The notes under the pieces are model-generated. The model did not search any database. It saw only the letters and a list, made by a program, of their open reading frames with translations, and was not told the DNA's origin. Source: Niabella pedocola (lineage in GTDB: Bacteria > Bacteroidota > Bacteroidia > Chitinophagales > Chitinophagaceae). From it: a DNA stretch of 64,000 bases. Numbering within the stretch: position 1 is the stretch's first letter; every line of letters starts with the position of its first letter. The stretch is from assembly GCF_021044425.1 (NCBI RefSeq), contig NZ_JAJNEC010000006.1, forward strand, positions 310,001 through 374,000, written 5' to 3'. Of this stretch, positions 35,993 to 44,958 are shown piece after piece. Made by a program: the position numbers and the translations under genes.

Positions 35993-36561
35993 CAGTTTAA
36001 GAATATATCTTCATTTCCTTCTGCAGTTTCTTTTAAAAAGCTGGAGAGTTCTGCATCGGGAACATTTTTAAACAGGGTGGTAATATCTGCTTTTGGAGTA
36101 CCGGCTGCCTGTGCGGGCACCGGCTGATCCCGTAAAAGCGCCTCGTCCGGTTGAATAAAGCGTTCCAGCTGCTCATCGGTCAGTTGGTTTACGGTAGCAG
36201 TAACCGAGGCCTGGGAGGTAGCGGTGGTCTGTAATTTTTGCGTAAACAGGAAGATGGACGTCGTCGCCAGCAGGATAAAACTGGCAGCAATAGCCAGTCC
36301 TTTTTTAAAGGGAATTACCCGCTCGCCCTTGTTTACCCTGAAGCGGGCAAAATAGTCACGCGGAATACTGTAGGGCATTTCCCTGGAAGCGGTATCCAGC
36401 GCAACATTCAAGGCATCAGTATCATTTTCCTGTGCCCGTACGGTTTCCATCAGCCGGTTTGTAAAGGATTCAAAATAGGCGTCCGGAAGGGTAAATGCCG
36501 GACTCCGTTGCTGCGTTTCCCGGATCCCGTTCAAGATATCGTATGAGGCATCCTGTTTCAT
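35992..36561 (-). CDS. Putative membrane-bound anti-sigma factor
   Basis: 189 residues from the ATG at 36561, chosen because AAGAGAA lies just upstream and it leaves a 37-bp gap to the sigma gene; the frame is open to 36624. The cytoplasmic part holds two copies of a FxLPxxYFxxF motif (FTLPDAYFESF and YSIPRDYFARF). A single membrane helix (GLAIAASFILLATTSIFLF) lies at about 85-103. The periplasmic tail has two Asp/Glu-rich LTDEQLERF and VPDAELSSFL segments. Gene order sigma, this gene, periplasmic protein argues for an anti-sigma role. No recognised domain was named. Confidence 0.6.
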   Translation of the reverse strand: MKQDASYDILNGIRETQQRSPAFTLPDAYFESFTNRLMETVRAQENDTDALNVALDTASREMPYSIPRDYFARFRVNKGERVIPFKKGLAIAASFILLATTSIFLFTQKLQTTATSQASVTATVNQLTDEQLERFIQPDEALLRDQPVPAQAAGTPKADITTLFKNVPDAELSSFLKETAEGNEDIFLN

Positions 36562-36598
36562 TTCTCTTAATTTTAAGACGGAAATTTTGCTGTTTTGT

Positions 36599-37150
36599 TT
36601 AACTGTTCCGTAAATAATTTTCAACTTTTTTTGCTGCGTGATGATAGCTGGCTTTTAAAGCGCCCTCTGTAACCCCCAGAATCGTACTCATTTTCTGGTA
36701 AGGCATTTCATCAAAATACCGGAGGTTGAAAATCAGCCGCTGCTGTTCCGGTAACTGCTGGATGGCCAGCTGTAATTTCCATTCTATTTTATTGGGATCA
36801 AAATGTGGATCAGCGCGGATCTGCTCCGTCAGGTCCTGTTCATTTCCAAAAGCAACGATCGCTTTTTTCTTTTTTTGATTTTGCAGGTGCGTGATGCTTT
36901 CATTGGTGCTGATACGGTACAGCCAGGTATAGAGCCCGCTTTCCTCACGGAAGCGATCCAGGCCCTTCCAGGCTTTTATAAATACATTCTGCAGCACGTC
37001 ATCTGCATCCTCGTGTATGATCACCATACGCCGTATATGCCAGTAAAGCCGCTCTTTATATTTATTTACAATAGCGGTAAATGCCTGCTCTTTCGTATTG
37101 GGATTGCGAAAAAGTGCCAGCAACGACTCATCACTTTGAAACTGTTCCAT
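36599..37150 (-). CDS. ECF RNA polymerase sigma factor (RpoE-like)
   Basis: 183 residues. Sigma region 2 lies at about 25-90 (KERLYWHIRRMVIIHEDADD, VLQNVFIKAWKGLDRF, TWLYRISTNESITHLQ), and region 4 at about 125-178 (LPEQQRLIFNLRYFDEMPYQ, then KMSTILGVTEGALKASYHHA). It is the first gene of a three-gene minus-strand operon with a membrane anti-sigma and a periplasmic protein, without TonB receptor. It therefore probably answers to envelope stress rather than to a nutrient. Confidence 0.93.
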   Translation of the reverse strand: MEQFQSDESLLALFRNPNTKEQAFTAIVNKYKERLYWHIRRMVIIHEDADDVLQNVFIKAWKGLDRFREESGLYTWLYRISTNESITHLQNQKKKKAIVAFGNEQDLTEQIRADPHFDPNKIEWKLQLAIQQLPEQQRLIFNLRYFDEMPYQKMSTILGVTEGALKASYHHAAKKVENYLRNS

Positions 37151-37439
37151 TCAGACGTCCGGTATTCTTTGACCGGTAAGATAGGTAAAAGTTTAACGTT
37201 CCAGGTTTAAAGTTCCAGGTTGACGGCGTTCCTGTTCGATGAAATGCCCGCTGCTCCTGGTTTTGATTACGCTTTGCAGGAAGCATTACTGAAAACGGAT
37301 AGCTGACAACGGAGGGCAGAACGGTTCCTGGTCGTGCTCCCTTTCCTGACCGGTGAGCGATCTCCTGCATGTCCACTGCGCACAAAAAAAGACTGCCAGT
37401 TGCCACTGACAGTCTTCTTCAATAATATGTTTAAAAAAA
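37151..37439. other. 289-bp intergenic region with dispersed repeat words
   Basis: It holds CCAGGTTTAAAGTTCCAGGT at 37200-37219, the word GATAGCTGAC near 37302, and the minus-strand terminator at 37384-37416. No ORF was found. Confidence 0.5.
37384..37416 (-). terminator. Terminator of the transketolase gene
   Basis: Minus strand: AAGACTG/CAGTCTT plus inner CAGT/ACTG with one mismatch between them, then seven T. It ends 24 bp past the transketolase stop. Confidence 0.85.
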
Positions 37440-38402
37440 TCAACCGTTCTTCCTGGCGATCACTTTTTCTGCTGCTGCCACAATATCCGGCACATCCAGG
37501 TGGTACTTCTTCAACAGCTGGTCGGGCGTACCGCTTTCGCCAAACGTATCCATGGTACCTACGTATTCGATCGGGATGGGGAAGTTGCGGGCTGCGCACT
37601 GGGCAATAACATCTCCCAAACCACCGATGATATTATGTTCTTCCGCGGTAACCGCGCATTTGGTTTTTTGGATAGAGGCAATTACGGCCGCTTCATCCAG
37701 TGGCTTGATGGTGTGGATATTGATCACTTCCACGCTGATGCCTTTTTCTTCGAGGATAATACCTGCCTGGATTGCATTCCATACCAGGTGTCCGCAGGCA
37801 AAAATGCTGACATCCGTTCCCTCAGAAAGCTGCTGGGCTTTTCCGAAAACGAAATCGGATTCGTTGGTGAAGATCGGCCAGGACGGGCGTCCGAAACGCA
37901 GGTACACCGGTCCGTCGATTTCGGCAATCGCCATGGTGGCTGCCTTGGTTTGCGTATAGTCGCAGGGGACTACCACCGACATGCCCGGCAGCATTTTCAT
38001 CATACCGATATCTTCCAGGATCTGGTGGGTAGCACCATCTTCACCCAATGTAACGCCGGCGTGGGACGCACAGATCTTTACGTTTTTACCGCTGTAGGCA
38101 ATCGACTGGCGGATCTGGTCATATACACGGCCGGTACTGAAGTTGGCAAAAGTGGTCGTAAAAGGAATATGTCCGCCGATGGTTAAACCAGCTGCCACGC
38201 CCATCATATTGGCTTCCCCAATACCGCATTGTACAAAACGGTCGGGAAACTCCTTAATAAACTGGTTCAGCTTCATCGAGCCAAGCAGGTCGGCTGTCAG
38301 CGCCACAATTTTATCATTTTTGCGGGCTGCTTCCACAATACCGTCACCGAAACCGCTGCGGGTATCTTTTTTTCCTGTAGATTGAATATCCTTTAACGCC
38401 AT
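37440..38402 (-). CDS. Transketolase C-terminal subunit
   Basis: 320 residues: the pyrimidine-binding domain (about 8-175) with catalytic Glu in QCGIGEANMMGVAAG, then the C-terminal domain (about 190-310). The N-terminal subunit, which would carry the thiamine-diphosphate GDG motif, is not next to it: mreB is divergent upstream and the sigma operon lies downstream. Split transketolases are known, and the two halves are normally adjacent. The partner should therefore be elsewhere in the genome. Role: ketol transfer in the non-oxidative pentose phosphate pathway, if paired. Start ATG at 38402; a terminator closes the gene. Confidence 0.88.
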   Translation of the reverse strand: MALKDIQSTGKKDTRSGFGDGIVEAARKNDKIVALTADLLGSMKLNQFIKEFPDRFVQCGIGEANMMGVAAGLTIGGHIPFTTTFANFSTGRVYDQIRQSIAYSGKNVKICASHAGVTLGEDGATHQILEDIGMMKMLPGMSVVVPCDYTQTKAATMAIAEIDGPVYLRFGRPSWPIFTNESDFVFGKAQQLSEGTDVSIFACGHLVWNAIQAGIILEEKGISVEVINIHTIKPLDEAAVIASIQKTKCAVTAEEHNIIGGLGDVIAQCAARNFPIPIEYVGTMDTFGESGTPDQLLKKYHLDVPDIVAAAEKVIARKNG

Positions 38403-38420
38403 AATTTATTTTTGAGGTTA

Positions 38421-38428
38421 CAAAAGTA
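38421..38428 (-). promoter_or_regulatory. -7 element of the transketolase gene
   Basis: Minus strand TACTTTTG, exact TAnnTTTG, 19 bp upstream of the ATG at 38402. No clear -33 word was found. Confidence 0.45.
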
Positions 38429-38587
38429 ATGTTTCTGCTAAAGAATCTTGCATAAGTTTTAGGGCAGATTGATTTATATTTGAAGAAATTACATCGTCTG
38501 CCGGAGCAATTTGCAGACCCGGGTCTGAAGGGCTTTTTGTTAATGAATCGATAAGCTTAAAAATCCTTGCTGTACTTGGAGTTTTGC

Positions 38588-38619
38588 TTTGTTAGTTTGG
38601 ATTATTTACTTCACCTTTG
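38588..38619 (+). promoter_or_regulatory. Candidate mreB promoter
   Basis: TTTG (38588-38591), a 20-bp spacer, CACCTTTG (38612-38619; one base off the -7 consensus). The mreB ATG is at 38658. A second exact word, TATATTTG, lies at 38475-38482 and could give a longer leader. Confidence 0.4.
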
Positions 38620-38657
38620 CTCCTCACGAAAACACAAGAAATTTATTTAATTAAGGA

Positions 38658-39683
38658 ATGGGACTCTTCAACTGGTTTACGCAAGAAATAGCAATGGATT
38701 TGGGTACCGCAAATACCCTCATTATACATAACGACGAAGTGGCTGTAAATGAGCCAAGTATTGTGGCGCTGAACCGCAATAATCCCAAAGAGGTGCTGGC
38801 CGTTGGAAAGCGTGCATTGATGATGCATGAAAAAACGCATGAAAGTATCCGTACCGTGCGGCCTTTGAAAGATGGAGTGATCGCCGATTTTAATGCGGCG
38901 GAATTGATGATCCGGGAGCTTATTAAGCTGGTTTATCCAAAAAAACCGTTGTTTCCCCCCAGCTGGCGGATGATGATCTGCATTCCTTCTTCCATTACCG
39001 AGGTAGAAAAACGTGCGGTAAGAGACAGTGCCGAGCAGGCCGGGGCCAAGGAGGTATATCTCATTCATGAGCCGATGGCTGCAGCATTGGGTATTGGTAT
39101 CGATGTGGAAGAGCCGGTGGGCAATATGATCATCGATATCGGCGGCGGTACCACCGGTATTACCGTTATTGCGCTGGCCGGTATTGTGTGTGACCAGAGC
39201 ATCCGCATTGCGGGTGATGAATTTACGGCGGATATCATGGAAGCGCTCCGCCGTTACCATAGCCTGCTGATTGGAGAACGTACTGCAGAGCAGATCAAGA
39301 TACAGGTAGGAGCAGCCATGAAGGACCTGGAAAATCCCCCGGATGATATCCCGGTAAACGGGCGCGACCTGGTTACAGGTATTCCGAAACAGATCATGGT
39401 AAGTTTCCAGGAAATTGCCGAAGCCCTGGATAAAAGCATTTTTAAAATAGAAGAAGCCATCCTGAAGGCCCTGGAACAAACGCCGCCCGAGCTGGCAGGT
39501 GATATTTACCGGAGAGGGTTGTACCTCACCGGTGGCGGGGCTTTACTGCGGGGCCTTGATAAACGGCTCAGCCAAAAAATCAAACTGCCGGTTCATATTG
39601 CAGATGATCCGCTGAAAAGTGTGGTAAGAGGAACCGGGATTGCGTTGAAAAACTACGACCGTTATCCTTTTGTAATGCGTTAA
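38658..39683 (+). CDS. mreB: Rod-shape-determining actin homologue MreB
   Basis: 341 residues, standard length. The opening MGLFNWFTQEIAMDLGTANT carries phosphate-1, IIDIGGGTTGITVIALAG phosphate-2, and YLTGGGALLRGLDK the adenosine motif. It polymerises under the inner membrane and guides lateral cell-wall synthesis with MreC, MreD, PBP2 and RodA, all encoded next. It is the first gene of the cell-shape cluster. Confidence 0.98.
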   Translation: MGLFNWFTQEIAMDLGTANTLIIHNDEVAVNEPSIVALNRNNPKEVLAVGKRALMMHEKTHESIRTVRPLKDGVIADFNAAELMIRELIKLVYPKKPLFPPSWRMMICIPSSITEVEKRAVRDSAEQAGAKEVYLIHEPMAAALGIGIDVEEPVGNMIIDIGGGTTGITVIALAGIVCDQSIRIAGDEFTADIMEALRRYHSLLIGERTAEQIKIQVGAAMKDLENPPDDIPVNGRDLVTGIPKQIMVSFQEIAEALDKSIFKIEEAILKALEQTPPELAGDIYRRGLYLTGGGALLRGLDKRLSQKIKLPVHIADDPLKSVVRGTGIALKNYDRYPFVMR

Positions 39684-39736
39684 TTCTTTAACCGTTTTGT
39701 TTGGCCTGGCAACACAGGCGTTTAATTTAACACCCG

Positions 39737-40612
39737 GTGCGTAATATATTTTTGTTCATCAGGCGATTCTCGGTTTTCATAGGTTTTCTTATCCTACAGG
39801 GGATCTGCTTGTATAACCTTTTTACGTACAATCGTTTACACCGGGTTAAAGGGATGGAAACCGCCGGAAAGGTTACCAGTTATTTCAACTCCAAATACAA
39901 TGCACTGGAAGATTTTTTCCGCATGAAGGCGGAAAATAAGCGGGTACACCAGCTGAATGATTCTCTCATGAACCTGATGAAGGAGAATTTTGTGCAGATC
40001 GACACCAATGCCATCCTGGTACACGACACGGCATCGGTAGACACCACCGGTAAGGCACGACGCTATATCTGGCGAACCGCCCAGGTGCTGTACACTACGG
40101 TGAACAGTGATAAAAATTACCTGCAGATCAACCGGGGCACCAGCTCCGGCGTGGAAAGTGATATGGGCGTTTTTAGCTCCAACGGGGGCCTGGTAGGAAA
40201 GGTGGTAAACGCCGGAAAGGATTTTAGTGAAGTAATGACGCTGCTGCATGTGATGAACAAGCTCAGCGTACAGCTTAAAAAGACCGGTAACTCCGGCATC
40301 ATTTCCTGGGATGGACGAACGCCTACAGAGCTTACGCTGAACGGCATTTCGAAAACCGATTCCGTTCGCATTGGGGATACCATCCTTACCGGCAACTATT
40401 CATTGAGCTTTCCCCCGGGAAAAATGGTGGGTACCGTGGCCCGGATATTGAAAGATGAGGCCACCAATTTTCTCATTCTGAAAATAAAACCTGCGGCTAA
40501 TTTCGGAACCCTGCAACAGGTATTTGTGGTAGAAAATCTGAACTATGCCGCGCTGCAGCAGCTGAGTGCGGAAACCGGCCGGAAGGTTGAAGCAAAATCT
40601 GGAAATAAGTGA
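39737..40612 (+). CDS. mreC: Rod-shape-determining protein MreC
   Basis: 291 residues from a GTG at 39737 (no ATG nearby). One N-terminal membrane helix (about 10-29, FIGFLILQGICLYNLF), a coiled-coil stretch at about 45-80, then the periplasmic MreC beta-domain (LQINRGTSSGVESDMGVFSS, GLVGKVVNAG, FPPGKMVGTVARI). It links MreB to PBP2. The stop codon overlaps the GTG start of mreD (GTGA at 40609-40612), so the two are translationally coupled. Confidence 0.96.
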   Translation: MRNIFLFIRRFSVFIGFLILQGICLYNLFTYNRLHRVKGMETAGKVTSYFNSKYNALEDFFRMKAENKRVHQLNDSLMNLMKENFVQIDTNAILVHDTASVDTTGKARRYIWRTAQVLYTTVNSDKNYLQINRGTSSGVESDMGVFSSNGGLVGKVVNAGKDFSEVMTLLHVMNKLSVQLKKTGNSGIISWDGRTPTELTLNGISKTDSVRIGDTILTGNYSLSFPPGKMVGTVARILKDEATNFLILKIKPAANFGTLQQVFVVENLNYAALQQLSAETGRKVEAKSGNK

Positions 40613-41142
40613 GCGATCTTGTAAAAAATATCATCCGTTTTTCGCTGTTCGTGTTTGTACAGGTATATGTGTTTGACATCATGCCCCACTTACATGAACT
40701 GATTACGCCCTATCTGTACTTTTTGTACCTGCTCTGGCTGCCGTTTTCCATAAAACGCGGCTGGCTGTTGCTGCTGGGCTTTTTACTGGGCATGACCGTT
40801 GACTATTTCACCATGACGCCGGGTTTGCATGCCGCCGCCTGTGTGCTGGTAGCGTTTTTGCGGCCATTCATCCTTCACCTCCTTTCCCCCAAGGACGCCG
40901 TGGGATATACCTACCAGGAACCTTCGCCCAGGGCCATGGGGTGGAGCGCTTATAGTCTTTACGCGCTGCTGCTGTCCTTTGCACATAATTTTTACCTGCT
41001 GTTTTTAGAATGGTTGTCTTTTGGTGCCTTTATCAACTTCCTGATGAAAGTACTTACCACCACCGCCATTAGCATGTTGCTGATCTTTATTACCGAGCTG
41101 CTCTTTTTCCGCAAACAGCGGTACCGTACAAATACAGCGTAG
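40609..41142 (+). CDS. mreD: Rod-shape-determining protein MreD
   Basis: 177 residues, GTG start overlapping the mreC stop. About five or six hydrophobic segments cover most of the length (for example FVQVYVFDIMPHLHELITPY, LYFLYLLWLPF, LLLLGFLLGMTVDYF). Identified by size, topology and position more than by sequence, since MreD is poorly conserved. It is an inner-membrane member of the elongasome. Confidence 0.9.
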   Translation: MSDLVKNIIRFSLFVFVQVYVFDIMPHLHELITPYLYFLYLLWLPFSIKRGWLLLLGFLLGMTVDYFTMTPGLHAAACVLVAFLRPFILHLLSPKDAVGYTYQEPSPRAMGWSAYSLYALLLSFAHNFYLLFLEWLSFGAFINFLMKVLTTTAISMLLIFITELLFFRKQRYRTNTA

Positions 41143-41488
41143 GGGCGAGGACCTTGATTTCAGATTTAAGCGTCGAGAGCCGGGAATCCAGATCGGAGTA
41201 TCCAGATTTCAGATTTGAGAATCGGGCGTTGGGGGTCCGGAATTGCGCAGGAGTGCCGTTGGCCATTGTGGATCAGGGGCTTTCAGCCCGGGTAGGATTT
41301 TGTTGAAGGGGGTGATTGACGCAACCTTTTGGCGCAGCCACTGATTGCTGAAGGCTGATAGCTGACCGCTGACAACCCGATTCCCAAAGCTGGATTCTGA
41401 AATCTGCATTCTCAATTCCCAAATCTGGCATCGTAAACAGTTTTGCACTATTTTTGACTTTTCTTATAAAAGTTTCCAGCAGTTAAGT
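41143..41488. repeat. 346-bp repeat-rich spacer between mreD and mrdA
   Basis: The left side has CCAGATTT (41202-41209) and GAATCGGG (41219-41226). The right side has their complements CCCGATTC (41376-41383) and AAATCTGG (41421-41428). So a ~227-bp segment is bounded by inverted repeats, like a small mobile repeat. Inside it is the dispersed word GCTGATAGCTGACCGCTGAC (41353-41372). A -7 word TATTTTTG lies at 41449-41456 for mrdA. Confidence 0.55.
41449..41456 (+). promoter_or_regulatory. -7 element for mrdA-rodA
   Basis: TATTTTTG is an exact match to TAnnTTTG, 33 bp before the ATG at 41489; the -33 word is not clear. It suggests that mrdA-rodA can be transcribed apart from mreBCD. Confidence 0.4.
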
Positions 41489-43618
41489 ATGTCGGTGTTT
41501 AATAAGTCGAGAAGTTATATTATACGGATCATTTTTCTATCCGTATTTATCGTCATTATTGCACAGCTGGCCAACCTGCAACTGGTCAGCAATAAGTACC
41601 TGGAACTTGCAAAGAACAACGCCGTATTTCAAAAAATCGTTTACCCCGAAAGAGGGATTATTTTCGACCGCAACGGAAAGGCCGTGCTGAATAATACCAT
41701 AATGTTCGACCTGATGGTAACACCGGCCGAGGTGCGGAACCTGGATACCGCTGCATTTTGCAACCTGATGCAGATTGATACGGCTGAATTCCGTGCACGG
41801 ATCGTAAACGCCATTGTCAAAAATTCAAGAGTACGGCCATCGATTTTTCATTCGCTGCTGACGCCCGAAATGCAGGCCCGCTTTGAAGAGAACAGCTGGC
41901 GCTTTCCGGGTTTTGTACTGCAGCAACGTCCGGTACGCACCTATCCATATAATGTAGGTGCCCATATCCTTGGATATATCAGCGAGGTGGACGGAAAAGA
42001 CATAGAACGCTCCGGTAACTTTTACCGTATGGGCGATTACGTGGGCAAGAACGGCCTGGAATACGCTTATGAAAAAGTACTGATGGGCCAGCGGGGGGTA
42101 CAGTACATGATCAAGGATAACAAAAACCGGCTGGTGGGCCATTATGAAAATGGTGAATTCGATACCACGGCAGTTGCCGGCCGGGGGCTGAAAACCCACC
42201 TGGATGTAGACCTGCAGGTGCTGGCAGAAAAATTGCTGACCAATAAAGTGGGTTCCGTAGTAGCACTGGATCCCAAAACCGGTGGCATCCTGGCCATGGC
42301 TTCCGGTCCGGTCTTTAACCCCAATGATTTGACCGGTCCTGAAAAAAATGCCAACTATGCCAAAATGGTGTTGAATGTGCGCGCTCCTTTATTAAACCGG
42401 GGCATTAAAGGACGGTATCCTCCCGGTTCCACCTTTAAACCACTGGGTGGACTGGTGGCATTGGATGAGGGCGTGATCACACCGTCTTATGGCTATCCCT
42501 GTCCGGGCCGGTACTATGGCTGCGGCGCGGGCAAGCCTGCATGTACACACTCCGGCGGCGGTCATGCTGCCAACCTGCGCCTGGCAATTGCCAATTCCTG
42601 TAACTCCTATTTTGTACAGGTGTACCGGATGGCGGTAGATAACCCCAGGGTTGGCAATATGCGCAAAGGGTATGAAGGCTGGGAGGATTATATGCATAAG
42701 TTTGGCCTGGGCGTGCGCCTGGGGGTAGACCTGCCCAGCGAGGACAAAGGAAATATTCCAACGGTAGCTGTATACGATAAAGAATACAGAGGCTCCTGGA
42801 ACTCCTGTACCAATCTTACCCTGGGCATTGGCCAGGATAAAATGCTGGCTACGCCCCTCCAGCTGGCAAATGCCATGTGCATCATTGCAAATAAAGGGTA
42901 TTATTATACGCCCCACTTTGTGGACAGCATCGATGGCGAAACAGCTGCGGATGCCCCCTTCCTGGCAAGATACCGGGAAAAACATGAGGTGCTGACGCAT
43001 ATTTCGGACACTGCCTACAATGCCATTATCAACGGGATGAATGATGTGGTAACCCGCGGAACAGCAAGGGTGGCCATGATCCCCGGTATTGATGTTTGCG
43101 CAAAAACCGGTACCGCAGAAAACTATACCATCCTGGACCGGAGAAGGATCAAGCTGAAAGACAACTCCATGTTTGTATGTTTTGCGCCGAAGGACAATCC
43201 TAAAATCGCCATTGCCGTAGCTGTTGAAAACGCGGGGTATGGTGCTACCTGGGCGGGGCCGATCGCCCGTATCCTGATGGAAAAATATTTGCTGGACAGT
43301 TTGACCAATAAAAGCAAGGCAGACCTGGAGCGGATTTCCAACACCAACCTGATGCCGTCTTATTACGACCGCTTACAGTATATAACCGATTCCTCCAGAG
43401 CCGAGCAGTGGGCCAAGATCCGGAGAGATAGTACCCAGCTGCGGCGGTACCTGAGGGGAGGGCTGAAGGCGGCACCCAAAAAGGATACGGTGCATACAGG
43501 AACCCAACCAAAACCAGCAGAAAAACCAGCGCAGAAAAAAACTCCGGCGCTGATCACCTTTTTAACAGAAGATAGAAAATACCGCAGACCCGTTACCGTT
43601 GCCGAAGAAATTATATGA
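41489..43618 (+). CDS. mrdA: Penicillin-binding protein 2 (elongation transpeptidase)
   Basis: 709 residues. N-terminal membrane helix (IIRIIFLSVFIVIIAQLANL, about 10-30); dimerisation/pedestal domain with RGIIFDRNGKAVLNN; transpeptidase domain with catalytic Ser314 in GSTFKP, Ser370-Cys371-Asn372 (SxN) and Lys539-Thr-Gly (KTG). It cross-links peptidoglycan on the cylinder together with RodA. The C-terminus has a Pro/Lys-rich tail (about 660-690) of unknown role. Its stop overlaps the rodA start (ATGA). Confidence 0.97.
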   Translation: MSVFNKSRSYIIRIIFLSVFIVIIAQLANLQLVSNKYLELAKNNAVFQKIVYPERGIIFDRNGKAVLNNTIMFDLMVTPAEVRNLDTAAFCNLMQIDTAEFRARIVNAIVKNSRVRPSIFHSLLTPEMQARFEENSWRFPGFVLQQRPVRTYPYNVGAHILGYISEVDGKDIERSGNFYRMGDYVGKNGLEYAYEKVLMGQRGVQYMIKDNKNRLVGHYENGEFDTTAVAGRGLKTHLDVDLQVLAEKLLTNKVGSVVALDPKTGGILAMASGPVFNPNDLTGPEKNANYAKMVLNVRAPLLNRGIKGRYPPGSTFKPLGGLVALDEGVITPSYGYPCPGRYYGCGAGKPACTHSGGGHAANLRLAIANSCNSYFVQVYRMAVDNPRVGNMRKGYEGWEDYMHKFGLGVRLGVDLPSEDKGNIPTVAVYDKEYRGSWNSCTNLTLGIGQDKMLATPLQLANAMCIIANKGYYYTPHFVDSIDGETAADAPFLARYREKHEVLTHISDTAYNAIINGMNDVVTRGTARVAMIPGIDVCAKTGTAENYTILDRRRIKLKDNSMFVCFAPKDNPKIAIAVAVENAGYGATWAGPIARILMEKYLLDSLTNKSKADLERISNTNLMPSYYDRLQYITDSSRAEQWAKIRRDSTQLRRYLRGGLKAAPKKDTVHTGTQPKPAEKPAQKKTPALITFLTEDRKYRRPVTVAEEII

Positions 43619-44958
43619 GCCAGAAAAAAGCCGAAATATCCAAAGGGGTAGACTATATACTTGTAATTGTATACCTGTTGCTGGTAGCCATTGGGCTGAT
43701 GGCCATCTTTGGAGTAACCTATACGGAAGGCGAACCGGTGGTGCAGAGTTTCCTGGGCTTTAAAACCGACTATAGCCGGCAGTTTTATTTTGCCGGTGTT
43801 TCGCTGTTGCTGGGGCTGTTTATTCTTTTAACGGATAGTAAGTTTTTCCCGGCCACAGCCAATCTCTGGTATGCAGGTGGTATGTTGCTGCTGTTACTGG
43901 TATTTCCGTTTCACTCTTCTGTAAAGGGAACCGAATCCATCATCCGGCTGGGGGCATTTCAGTTTCAGCCGGCAGAGTTCTGTAAAGTAACGGTGGCGCT
44001 GGCCCTGGCCAAGTATCTTTCGGATCCGGAGCTCGATTTTACCAAAACCCGGTCTCAGCTGATTGCAACCGCTATTGTGATGGCGCCTGCCATATTAACG
44101 ATTTTTCAAAAAGAAACCGGTTTGGCCCTTGTATTTTGCTCCTTCTTTTTTGTAATGTATCGTGAGGGATTGCCCGCGATGGTGCTGGTGATCGGTTTTG
44201 CAATAGCGGCCCTGGTGGTAGCTACCTTGCTGCTTGATAAAAATGTACTGGCCGTCATTCTTACCCTCATCGCCGGCGTGGTTGTATTATTCAGTTTACG
44301 CCAGATCAAACGGGATAAAACACTGCTGGTTAAGATCATTCTTGTGTGGGCACTGTGCGTAGGCATCCAGCGCTTCGGAGTGCCCTTCCTTTTTGAACAT
44401 GTACTGGGAAAACACCAGGTAGAACGGATCTACAGCACGATCGGTAAGGAAATTCCACAGGAATACCTGAAGGGCAATATGGGCGAAATTGATGCAAAGA
44501 CCGGCAAGCAGAACAACACGGCTGATTACAACGTAAAGCAGTCTAAAATTGCGGTAGGAAGCGGTGGATTAACAGGAAAGGGGTTGCTGAGCGGCACCCA
44601 AACCCGTTATGGCTTTGTGCCGGAGCAGCGTACGGATTTTATTTTTGATACCATCGGGGAGGGATTTGGATTTGTGGGAAGTGTTACCCTGCTGGGGCTT
44701 TATATATTGCTGCTGTTCCGGGTCATACGGATCGCGGAACGGCAACGAAGTACGTTCAGCCGCTGTTATGCCTATGGTGTGGCCTCGGTATTCTTCTTTC
44801 ATATTGCCGTAAATGTTGCCATGACCATCGGGCTGGCTCCGGTTATCGGTATTCCCCTGCCACTTATCAGCTATGGCGGTACCTCGCTGCTTACCTTTAC
44901 CATCCTGCTGTTTATCCTCATCCGGCTTGATGCCGACCGCCAGATGGTGCTGCGGTAG
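43615..44958 (+). CDS. rodA: RodA peptidoglycan glycosyltransferase (SEDS family)
   Basis: 447 residues, about ten membrane helices. Family motifs are FQPAEFCKVTVALALAKYL and, near the C-terminus, IGIPLPLISYGGTSLLTFTI. It polymerises lipid II on the periplasmic side as the partner of PBP2. There is a ~60-residue loop (about 265-325, EIPQEYLKGNMGEIDAKTGK), long but usual for Bacteroidota RodA. It overlaps mrdA by four bases. Confidence 0.97.
   Translation: MSQKKAEISKGVDYILVIVYLLLVAIGLMAIFGVTYTEGEPVVQSFLGFKTDYSRQFYFAGVSLLLGLFILLTDSKFFPATANLWYAGGMLLLLLVFPFHSSVKGTESIIRLGAFQFQPAEFCKVTVALALAKYLSDPELDFTKTRSQLIATAIVMAPAILTIFQKETGLALVFCSFFFVMYREGLPAMVLVIGFAIAALVVATLLLDKNVLAVILTLIAGVVVLFSLRQIKRDKTLLVKIILVWALCVGIQRFGVPFLFEHVLGKHQVERIYSTIGKEIPQEYLKGNMGEIDAKTGKQNNTADYNVKQSKIAVGSGGLTGKGLLSGTQTRYGFVPEQRTDFIFDTIGEGFGFVGSVTLLGLYILLLFRVIRIAERQRSTFSRCYAYGVASVFFFHIAVNVAMTIGLAPVIGIPLPLISYGGTSLLTFTILLFILIRLDADRQMVLR

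Noticed and set aside
37500..38186. 228-codon plus-strand frame antisense to the transketolase half
   Set aside because: Lies inside a recognised gene, no family and no promoter.
38643..39479. 278-codon minus-strand frame antisense to mreB
   Set aside because: Complete overlap with a strongly conserved gene; composition is typical of a shadow frame.
42392..43000. 202-codon minus-strand frame antisense to mrdA
   Set aside because: Shadow of the transpeptidase domain.
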